This document shows, piece after piece, positions 1 through 5,247 of a DNA stretch of 5,566 bases. A program made the position numbers and the translations under genes. The notes beneath the pieces are model-generated. The model did not search any database, was not told the origin of the DNA, and saw only the letters and a list, made by a program, of their open reading frames with translations. The stretch is from an uncultured Clostridiaceae bacterium. Lineage in GTDB: Bacteria; Bacillota; Clostridia; Lachnospirales; Lachnospiraceae. Every line of letters begins with the position of its first letter. The first letter of the stretch is position 1. The DNA lies in assembly GCA_902477765.1 (NCBI GenBank), contig CABSIM010000071.1:1-5566 (forward strand), given 5' to 3'.

Positions 1-1414
1 CTATCTCCACCTTATAGTCCTTACTTTTCCTTTTTCGAGTTAATAAAACTACCGTTTCCACATGCCCTGTCCCCGGGAACATATCCACGCAGCACACCCG
101 TTCCACCTGATATCCGCCGTTCTGCAGCACGATCAGATCCCTGGCCAGGCTGGTGGGCTTGCACGAAATATAGACCATCCGCTCCACGCCATAGTCCATG
201 ATCTTGGGAAGGGCTTTGGGATGAATACCGTCCCTGGGCGGATCCAGGACGATCAGGTCCGGACGCCTGGTGAGGGTGTCCAGTACCTTCAGCACATCGC
301 CTGCGATGAAATTACAGTTTGCAAGACCGTTGAGGACCGCATTTTCCTTTGCCGCTTCCACTGCCTCTTCCACGATCTCCACGCCGGTCACAGACTCCGC
401 CACCGGCGCAAGGATCTGGGCAATGGTGCCGGTGCCGCTGTAAAGATCAAATACGGTTTTTCCGCTGGTATCACCGATGTAATCGCGGGCCGTGGTATAA
501 AGGACCTCTGCCCCCAGAGAATTGGTCTGAAAGAATGAAAACGGCGTGATTCTGAATTTCAGTCCCAGAAGTTCCTCATAGAAATAATCCTGGCCGTGGA
601 GCACCAGGGTTCTGTCACTTTTCACCACATCCGCCAGGCTGTCGTTTTCCGTATGGAGGATTCCGGTAAGGGTTCCTTCCAGCGGAAGAGCCAGAAGACG
701 TTCTTTCCAAAGAGCAAGAAGCTCTGTCTCGGACAGTCCCCGGCTGCTGATTCCCTCTGTCTGCGTGGTGGTCACCAGGTCCACAAGAATCTCCCCTGTT
801 TTCACACCTCTGCGCACCAGAAGGTGTCTCAGATAGCCCACATGGGAGAGCTTTCTGTAAAAGCCTGTCCCCTGCTCCTGAAACAGTTCCAGAGTGGCTT
901 TCAGGATTTTGCAGCAGTCCGGATGTACCAGACGACACTGATCCACGGTTACGATGTCATAGAAACTTCCCCGTTTATGCATGCCCAGGGCCAGAGGACC
1001 GTCCTTCACCTCATCGCCGAAAGAAAACTCCATTTTGTTCCGGTAGCCTTCCTCCATGGGACTTCCCTTGATCCCCTCAAACAGGTATCCATCACATACA
1101 CCGTCCAGAAGCTCCCTGACCTGCCTCTCCTTCAGTTTCAGCTGCTCCTCATAGGGAAGCGTCTGATAGGAACACCCGCCGCAGACATCTGCATGAGGAC
1201 AGCGGGGCATGTCATATTCCTGCTCCGCCTTCTTCACCACATGAAGAAGACGTCCCTCACATTTTCCCTTTCTCTGTTTTGACACGGCAAACTCGATGGT
1301 CTGCCCCGGCAGAACATGTTTCACCACAACTTTTTCTCCGTCTATGTAAAGGATTCCCTTATTGGGAAATTCCACTTTTTCCACAATTCCTGTATATACT
1401 TCACCTTTTTTCAT
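1..1414 (-). CDS. rlmD: 23S rRNA (uracil-C5)-methyltransferase, RumA/RlmD family (3' end beyond window)
   Basis: SAM-dependent enzyme that makes 5-methyluridine in 23S rRNA (U1939 in E. coli; some Gram-positive homologues also modify U747). I read 471 codons without a stop before the left edge. Residues 1-60 look like a TRAM RNA-binding domain. C72, C78, C81 (CPHADVCGGC) and C160 match the four 4Fe-4S ligands of RumA. FFQTN (294-298), the SAM loop DLYSGTGT (323-330), LDPPRDG (390-396), YISCKP (415-420, nucleophile C418) and HVET (451-454, general base E453) follow in the expected order, so the enzyme should be active. E. coli-type proteins usually have SCNP where this has SCKP. The start is set by AGGAGA at 1421-1426, six bases before the ATG. 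It is the last visible gene of the minus-strand series, after a 215-base gap. Family certainty is high; the exact target uridine is not decided by sequence alone. The frame continues at least 18 codons past the HVET motif, hinting at a C-terminal extension. Confidence 0.95.
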   Translation of the reverse strand, partial: MKKGEVYTGIVEKVEFPNKGILYIDGEKVVVKHVLPGQTIEFAVSKQRKGKCEGRLLHVVKKAEQEYDMPRCPHADVCGGCSYQTLPYEEQLKLKERQVRELLDGVCDGYLFEGIKGSPMEEGYRNKMEFSFGDEVKDGPLALGMHKRGSFYDIVTVDQCRLVHPDCCKILKATLELFQEQGTGFYRKLSHVGYLRHLLVRRGVKTGEILVDLVTTTQTEGISSRGLSETELLALWKERLLALPLEGTLTGILHTENDSLADVVKSDRTLVLHGQDYFYEELLGLKFRITPFSFFQTNSLGAEVLYTTARDYIGDTSGKTVFDLYSGTGTIAQILAPVAESVTGVEIVEEAVEAAKENAVLNGLANCNFIAGDVLKVLDTLTRRPDLIVLDPPRDGIHPKALPKIMDYGVERMVYISCKPTSLARDLIVLQNGGYQVERVCCVDMFPGTGHVETVVLLTRKRKSKDYKVEI

Positions 1415-1587
1415 TTCCCGTCTCCTGTCTTGTTTCTGGACCCGCCGGACCGCATCCCGGAATATGCCCGGACCTCAGTCCATGCTCTCTTTCCGGCGCA
1501 GATCTGCAGAACCCTTCCCTCTGCAAAGAATCTGCAGAAAAGTTCTCCATCCTGTGCATGCCATGCCCATATCATATACATATAAAG
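1415..1587 (-). other. Untranslated leader region upstream of the rRNA methyltransferase
   Basis: About 170 bases with no supported gene. It holds the ribosome binding site AGGAGA (1421-1426), a 10-base direct repeat (ATCTGCAGAA on the plus strand at 1502-1511 and 1530-1539), a 7-base direct repeat CCGGACC (1445-1451 and 1468-1474) and a 4-base-pair hairpin GGAC-TGAG-GTCC on the minus strand. I do not recognise a riboswitch or T-box. If the candidate promoter at 1571-1600 is real, the mRNA leader is about 150 bases. Confidence 0.4.
1502..1539. repeat. Short direct repeat ATCTGCAGAA, two copies 28 bases apart
   Basis: Identical 10-mers lie at 1502-1511 and 1530-1539, with a partial third copy CTGCAAA at 1521-1527. 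Each copy contains the palindrome CTGCAG. They sit in the leader of the methyltransferase gene. A regulatory role is possible but not shown; chance or local duplication is equally plausible. Confidence 0.5.
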
Positions 1588-1600
1588 AGGGCTGTGCAAA
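1571..1600 (-). promoter_or_regulatory. Candidate promoter for the rRNA methyltransferase gene
   Basis: On the minus strand TTTGCA (1595-1600, four of six matches to TTGACA) is followed after 18 bases by TATGAT (1571-1576, five of six matches to TATAAT). The -35 lies inside the stem of the preceding terminator hairpin. It is the best candidate I found in the gap, but the weak -35 leaves it uncertain; transcription could also come by read-through from upstream. Confidence 0.3.
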
Positions 1601-1616
1601 ATCTTGCAGCAGCCCT
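1582..1616 (-). terminator. Hairpin terminator after the small membrane-protein gene
   Basis: Thirteen bases past the stop of the 1630-1950 gene, the minus strand forms AGGGCTG/CAGCCCT (7 pairs) continued, after one bulged base, by TGCAA/TTGCA (5 pairs) around a 4-base loop (1588-1616). It is followed by CTTTAT, only a weak U-tract, so termination may be partial and some read-through into the methyltransferase gene is likely. The other strand lacks a T-run after the hairpin. Confidence 0.6.
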
Positions 1617-1629
1617 GTCATGTCAGATA

Positions 1630-1950
1630 TTAATCTTCCGTCTTTTTCTCTGTCTTCTCTGCCTTTTCTGCTTTTTCCTCTTCTTCATCCTCGAAGAAAT
1701 CATCGTCGAAGTCATCGTCGAAATCGTCTTCAAAATCTTCCAGATAATCCGGGGTGAAGAAACGATAGACTCCGTAGGCGATGGCAGCCACCGCTGCTAC
1801 AGCGCCGATGATGGCCAATACCCAAAGGATACAGTTCTTCTTTTTGTCTTCTTCCTCTTTCTTGTGGATCAGCTCATTAAGTCTGGAGGCATTCATCAGC
1901 TCCTCCATCTTGCTGAGGGCATCCTTGCTCATCAGATCAAACTTGGTCAT
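1630..1950 (-). CDS. Small single-pass membrane protein with acidic repeat tail, function unknown
   Basis: A 106-residue protein I cannot assign to a named family. Residues 1-38 are charged and hydrophilic, ending in a Lys/Glu cluster (about 29-38). Residues 40-62 form one hydrophobic, Ala/Ile/Val-rich membrane segment. Residues 66-106 are extremely acidic, with three four-residue units of the type F-[DE]-D-D (F73-D84), then a Glu/Lys/Ala tail. There is no cleavable signal peptide. The basic stretch just before the membrane segment would favour the N-terminus inside and the acidic tail outside, but a short tail with mixed charge makes this tentative. The start ATG at 1950 has AAGGAAG seven bases upstream; a longer reading from a TTG at 1983 has no such site. 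It has its own promoter at 1998-2006 and a hairpin after its stop. It sits between pcrA and an rRNA methyltransferase gene, which suggests no obvious role. Confidence that it is a real gene is high; function is unknown. Confidence 0.85.
   Translation of the reverse strand: MTKFDLMSKDALSKMEELMNASRLNELIHKKEEEDKKKNCILWVLAIIGAVAAVAAIAYGVYRFFTPDYLEDFEDDFDDDFDDDFFEDEEEEKAEKAEKTEKKTED
1699..1734 (-). repeat. Three tandem 12-base units coding F-[DE]-D-D
   Basis: In-frame units TTTGAAGACGAT, TTCGACGATGAC and TTCGACGATGAT encode residues 73-84 of the small membrane protein. The last two differ at one base, which suggests recent duplication and a possibility of length variation between strains without breaking the frame. 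Confidence 0.75.
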
Positions 1951-1957
1951 AACTGCA

Positions 1958-1964
1958 CTTCCTT
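1958..1964 (-). promoter_or_regulatory. Ribosome binding site that fixes the start of the small membrane protein
   Basis: AAGGAAG on the minus strand lies seven bases before the ATG at 1950. It falls inside the longer TTG-initiated reading (from 1983), which has no comparable site, so the ATG is the preferred start. Confidence 0.75.
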
Positions 1965-1997
1965 TCTGCTTTTTTGCAAACAAAAATGCTTTTTAAC

Positions 1998-2006
1998 AGT
2001 ATAACA
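1998..2006 (-). promoter_or_regulatory. Extended -10 promoter for the small membrane-protein gene
   Basis: The minus strand carries TGTTATACT, a TGn extended element joined to TATACT (five of six matches to TATAAT). No good -35 lies 17 bases upstream, as is common for extended -10 promoters. The surroundings are very A+T rich. The transcript would start near 1991, giving a leader of about 40 bases. Confidence 0.6.
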
Positions 2007-2044
2007 TCATTTTCTGGTTTTTACTATCCTAATTTTTTACTTTT

Positions 2045-4444
2045 TCACAGCTTTTTCAATTTTGCAAACGATGCGAACATTCTTTTCACGCCGCTTCGGT
2101 CAAATTCCACTGTGACTTCGTAATCCTTCCCTCCGTCCACAATGGACTTTACTGTGCCTTCCCCGAATCTGGCATGAAGCACCCGGTCGCCTTCCCCATA
2201 TTCCAGAGACTGGGCCTTGGAAACAGAAAATGCCCGTCCGAATGCCGGCTTTCCGGCTGAAGAAGAACTTCCGGGTCCGTAAGAGCTGTTCCCGGTACCG
2301 GACACATACCGGCTGTTTCCCGACGCGTACGGACTGCGCCCGGATGAAAAACTGCTTCCATAGCTGTCCGGCCTGGAACCGAACATACTGATCCCCATCC
2401 GTTCCCTGGCTTCCCTGCCGGAACCGGAGCCCTGTTCCCTGTCCTGCTCCCAGGGAAGACCGCTTTCATCAAAGTCCGCAAAACTTCTCTTCCGCCGGCC
2501 CGCAAATACGGAGTCTTCCTGTTCTTCCTGTTCCAGAAGTTCTTCCGGGATTTCGTTCAGAAACCTGCTGGGCCTGCAGAATCTCGTCTCACCTTTTACC
2601 ATGCGCTGTCTTGCCGCTGTCAGCATCAGACACTGCTTTGCCCTGGTAATGCCCACATAACAGAGCCGGCGCTCCTCCTCCAGAGCCTCTTCATCTTCCT
2701 GCATGGCCATGGAACTGGGAAAAAGCCCGTCCTCCATACCGCTCAGGTACACACAGGGAAATTCCAGTCCCTTGGCCGAGTGGAGCGTCATCAGAACCAG
2801 ACGGTCCTCCGATTCATCCAGGCTGTCCACATCCGCCACCAGGGCCACCTCTTCCAGAAATCCCTCCAGCGTGGGATCTTCTTCACCTTCCCAGTAGGCG
2901 GCAGCCTTGTTTACCAGTTCCTCGATGTTCTCCAGCCTGGACTGTGCCTCCACTTCGCCTTCTTCCTGAAGTTCTTCCTTATACCCGGTGGAATTCAGGA
3001 TCTCCTCAATCACATCCCGTATGGGCTTTCCTTCCCTCAGCATATGCCTGAAATGCAGAATCTGATCCACAAATTTATCGATTTTTCCTGCTGCTTTTCC
3101 CACGCCGGGCACTGCTTTTACCCGTACCAGGGCGTCGAAAAATCCCATATCCCGTTCCATGGAAAACGCAGAGATTCTTCCCACCGTGGTGGCACCGATT
3201 CCCCGTTTCGGCACATTGATGATTCTCTGGACCGCCAGATCATCCTGTCCGTTGGCAATGGTTTTCAGATATGCCAGAATATCCTTGATTTCTTTTCTCT
3301 GGTAGAAGTTGACTCCGCCCACCAGCCGGTACGGAACCCCGTAAAAAATCAGCCGTTCTTCCAGAAGTCTGGACTGTGCGTTGGTCCGGTACAGCACCGC
3401 ATAATTTTTCCATGGTGCGCCTTTCCGGAGAATATCCTTTACGATTCCTTCCGCCTCATCATAGGCGGTATCATATATTTTGACCCGGACCTTTTCGCCG
3501 GTTTCATTTGCTGTCCAGAGTGTCTTTTCCTTCCGTCCCGTATTGTTCCGGATCACGTTGTTGGCCGCGTCCAGAATCATCCTGGTGGATCTGTAATTTT
3601 CCTCCAGTTTCACCACCTCGGCTCCGGGAAATGCCTCCTCAAAACTCAGAATATTTCTGATATTGGCACCGCGGAACCGGTAGATGGACTGGTCATCGTC
3701 ACCCACCACGCAGATATTTCTGTACTTTTCCGCCAGAAGACTCACCAGCCGGAACTGTGCCGTATTGGTGTCCTGATACTCATCTACCATAATATACCGG
3801 AACCGTTCCTGATAATAATCCAGAATTTCCCTGCTGCTTTCAAAAAGTTCCACGGTTTTTACCAGGAGGTCATCAAAATCCAGGGCATTGTTCTTCTTCA
3901 TCTGATTCTGATATTCCAGATAAAGCTCCGCTATTTTCTGAAGCCTCGGATTCCCTTCGGCGCGGGCATTCAGAAGGAATTCCTCCGGTCCCACCAGTTC
4001 ATTTTTGGCTGATGAGATAATCCCCAGAATCCCCCGTTCCCTGTACTGTTTGGGATCCAGGTTCCCCGCCTTTATAATCTGGCGCATCAGTGTTTTCTGA
4101 TCATCTGTATCATAGATGGAAAAACTGCTGCTGTATCCCAGATTTTCTATGAAGCGCCTGAGAATCCGGACACAGAGGGAGTGGAACGTGCTGACCCAGA
4201 TGCTGTCGGCTCCCTGGCCCACCAGACGGTCCACACGCTCCCGCATTTCCCCGGCTGCTTTGTTGGTAAAGGTAATGGCCAGAATATTCCAGGGTCTGAT
4301 CCCCTTTTCTTCCACCAGATAGGCAACCCGGTGGGTCAGGACCCGGGTCTTTCCCGAGCCGGCTCCCGCCAGCACCAGAAGCGGCCCTTCTGTATGGAAC
4401 ACAGCTTTTTTCTGCATCGGATTCAATGTATCGTAACTTCCCAT
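2045..4444 (-). CDS. pcrA: ATP-dependent 3'-5' DNA helicase PcrA (UvrD/Rep superfamily 1A)
   Basis: Cytoplasmic helicase that unwinds DNA in nucleotide-excision repair, strips RecA and eases transcription-replication conflicts. At 799 residues it carries all SF1A motifs: Q motif around L7-Q11; Walker A AGAGSGKT (26-33); Ia TFTNKAAGEM (58-67); Ib TFHSL (86-90); Walker B VDEYQDT (220-226); III GDDDQSIYRFRGA (248-260); IV LEENYRST (280-287); V TLHSAKGLEF (553-562); VI YVGITRAK (596-603). The last 50 residues (about 750-799, with GDRVLHARFGEGTV) are the Tudor-like C-terminal domain that in PcrA/UvrD contacts RNA polymerase. Between them, about 640-745, lies a low-complexity linker, Ser/Gly/Tyr rich from 672 on, which largely explains the extra length over B. 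subtilis PcrA (about 740). The ATG at 4444 has AAGGGG six bases upstream, about 20 bases after the predicted transcript start. It diverges from the DUF1836 gene. Confidence 0.98.
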   Translation of the reverse strand: MGSYDTLNPMQKKAVFHTEGPLLVLAGAGSGKTRVLTHRVAYLVEEKGIRPWNILAITFTNKAAGEMRERVDRLVGQGADSIWVSTFHSLCVRILRRFIENLGYSSSFSIYDTDDQKTLMRQIIKAGNLDPKQYRERGILGIISSAKNELVGPEEFLLNARAEGNPRLQKIAELYLEYQNQMKKNNALDFDDLLVKTVELFESSREILDYYQERFRYIMVDEYQDTNTAQFRLVSLLAEKYRNICVVGDDDQSIYRFRGANIRNILSFEEAFPGAEVVKLEENYRSTRMILDAANNVIRNNTGRKEKTLWTANETGEKVRVKIYDTAYDEAEGIVKDILRKGAPWKNYAVLYRTNAQSRLLEERLIFYGVPYRLVGGVNFYQRKEIKDILAYLKTIANGQDDLAVQRIINVPKRGIGATTVGRISAFSMERDMGFFDALVRVKAVPGVGKAAGKIDKFVDQILHFRHMLREGKPIRDVIEEILNSTGYKEELQEEGEVEAQSRLENIEELVNKAAAYWEGEEDPTLEGFLEEVALVADVDSLDESEDRLVLMTLHSAKGLEFPCVYLSGMEDGLFPSSMAMQEDEEALEEERRLCYVGITRAKQCLMLTAARQRMVKGETRFCRPSRFLNEIPEELLEQEEQEDSVFAGRRKRSFADFDESGLPWEQDREQGSGSGREARERMGISMFGSRPDSYGSSFSSGRSPYASGNSRYVSGTGNSSYGPGSSSSAGKPAFGRAFSVSKAQSLEYGEGDRVLHARFGEGTVKSIVDGGKDYEVTVEFDRSGVKRMFASFAKLKKL

Positions 4445-4470
4445 TTTCTTCCCCTTTCTGTCAGAGACTA

Positions 4471-4499
4471 ATCATACCATATTTCCGTTGTCCTGTCAC
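4471..4499 (-). promoter_or_regulatory. Sigma-A-type promoter for pcrA with extended -10
   Basis: The minus strand reads GTGACA (4494-4499, five of six matches), a 17-base spacer, then TATGAT (4471-4476, five of six) preceded by TGG, an extended -10 element. The transcript would start near 4465, about 20 bases before the pcrA ATG. The two near-consensus boxes and ideal spacing suggest steady housekeeping expression. Confidence 0.8.
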
Positions 4500-4515
4500 G
4501 CCGGATCCGAAATTT

Positions 4516-4540
4516 CCCCTGCACTCCCCTCCCCCGCTCC
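4516..4540 (-). other. G-rich tract upstream of the pcrA promoter
   Basis: The minus strand has runs of two, five, four and four G within 25 bases (C on the plus strand at 4539-4540, 4531-4535, 4526-4529, 4516-4519). Only three runs reach three G, so at best a two-tetrad quadruplex could form. It lies between the two divergent promoters. Confidence 0.4.
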
Positions 4541-4563
4541 GCGATTTTCATGGTATTTGCCTC

Positions 4564-4592
4564 TTGCCATATGGTTTTCATTACTATATAAT
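4564..4592 (+). promoter_or_regulatory. Sigma-A-type promoter for the DUF1836 operon
   Basis: TTGCCA (4564-4569, five of six matches to TTGACA) is followed by exactly 17 bases and a perfect TATAAT (4587-4592). The transcript would start near 4598-4600, immediately before the AAAGGAG site. The palindrome CCATATGG (4567-4574) overlaps the -35 and could be an operator, though this is inference. Confidence 0.85.
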
Positions 4593-4600
4593 AGAGCATG

Positions 4601-4621
4601 AAAGGAGTCATCATGTCATGA
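4601..4621 (+). promoter_or_regulatory. Ribosome binding site with two overlapping starts
   Basis: AAAGGAG (4601-4607) lies five bases before an ATG at 4613 that opens only ATG-TCA-TGA, and ten bases before the ATG at 4618 that opens the DUF1836 frame. The stop of the two-codon ORF overlaps the second start as ATGA. The long frame has no other nearby start, so 4618 is the gene start despite the long spacing. Confidence 0.65.
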
Positions 4622-5223
4622 AAACCAACGAAGAAAAGCTGCAGGATCTGCTGTCCCGTCTGGACAGTCTCGGCCATATCAAGCTGGAAGAAATTCCCAG
4701 AATTGATCTGTATATGGACCAGGTGACAACCTTCATGGAAGACCATCTGCAGGAAATGAAACGGTATCCGGAAGATAAGATTCTCACCAAAACCATGATC
4801 AACAACTATGCGAAAAACAATCTTCTTCCGTCTCCCGTAAAAAAGAAATACAGCCAGGAACATCTTCTGCTCCTGATCTTTATCTATTATTTTAAAAATC
4901 TGCTGAATTTCAATGATATTGAAGCCGTGCTTTCCTATGTCACGGAACAGCATTTTGGAAAGGATGCCCTGCCTCTCTCAGACATCTATGAAGAGGTCTT
5001 CTCCCTGGAACACGAGCAGATGCAGCGCCTGAAAGACGATGTGACAGCCAAATTCCAGGCTGCCCGGGAACGTTTTTCCGATGAAAAACAGCCGGAAAGG
5101 GAATCCCTTCAGCTGTTTGCCTTTATCTGCGAACTGGCTTTTGACGTATATCTGAAAAAACAGATGATTGAAACTCTGGCCGATGAAATCCGCCGGGAAT
5201 CACCGCCAAAGAAGAAAAAATAA
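4618..5223 (+). CDS. DUF1836 family protein, putative HTH regulator
   Basis: A 201-residue cytoplasmic protein with no signal peptide. The segment LTKTMINNYAKNNLLPSPV (56-74) followed by KKKYSQEHLLLLIFIYYF (75-92) is the hallmark of DUF1836: a predicted winged-HTH-like part resembling the N-terminus of MerR-type proteins (recognition helix around 57-66, wing around 69-78), then a helix with a strongly hydrophobic face. The rest (93-195) reads as mostly helical, without catalytic motifs, and the end is a basic PPKKKK. The family has no established function; DNA binding and regulation are inferences from the fold-like pattern. The start ATG at 4618 has AAAGGAG ten bases upstream and a strong promoter just before it. 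A flavin-reductase-like gene begins 24 bases after the stop with no terminator between, so the two are probably co-transcribed. It diverges from pcrA, so regulation of itself or of the operon is possible. Confidence 0.88.
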   Translation: MKTNEEKLQDLLSRLDSLGHIKLEEIPRIDLYMDQVTTFMEDHLQEMKRYPEDKILTKTMINNYAKNNLLPSPVKKKYSQEHLLLLIFIYYFKNLLNFNDIEAVLSYVTEQHFGKDALPLSDIYEEVFSLEHEQMQRLKDDVTAKFQAARERFSDEKQPERESLQLFAFICELAFDVYLKKQMIETLADEIRRESPPKKKK

Positions 5224-5247
5224 AATCCTGAAAGGAGATTTCACAGC

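Larger units (their letters stand above)
4445..4617. other. Divergent control region between pcrA and the DUF1836 gene
   Basis: A 173-base gap with no supported gene. It holds back-to-back promoters firing outwards: minus strand towards pcrA (4471-4499) and plus strand towards DUF1836 (4564-4592). Between their -35 boxes lie 64 bases that include a strongly strand-biased C-rich tract (4516-4540) and short repeats near the DUF1836 promoter. Both predicted mRNA leaders are only about 20 bases, leaving no room for a leader riboswitch on either side. Confidence 0.8.

Noticed and set aside
62..1282. Plus-strand open frames across the methyltransferase gene
   Set aside because: They are antisense to a gene with all family motifs; their translations are Cys/His/Leu rich without domains and lack ribosome binding sites.
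1951..1983. Longer start for the small membrane protein at a TTG at 1983
   Set aside because: No ribosome binding site precedes it, and the good site AAGGAAG lies inside the extension before the ATG at 1950.
1279..2004. Plus-strand frame of 241 codons with hydrophobic Phe/Leu runs that could be mistaken for a membrane protein
   Set aside because: The hydrophobic stretch is the complement of the acidic Glu/Asp/Lys codons of the minus-strand gene, and it spans two genes and two intergenic gaps.
1984..2044. Possible terminator between pcrA and the small membrane-protein gene
   Set aside because: Only A/T-rich short inverted pairs are visible; there is no G+C stem followed by a U-run, so no terminator is called.
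2780..4012. Plus-strand frame of 410 codons opposite pcrA
   Set aside because: Antisense to the helicase motifs, with no recognisable domain or ribosome binding site; long antisense frames are common opposite conserved genes of this base composition.
4426..4617. N-terminal extension of the DUF1836 protein to an upstream start at 4426
   Set aside because: It would cross both promoters and the pcrA start, and the added residues are Pro/Phe/His rich without family similarity.
4468..4953. Minus-strand frame of 161 codons opposite the DUF1836 gene
   Set aside because: It overlaps a well-supported plus-strand gene and the divergent promoters, and its translation has no known domain.
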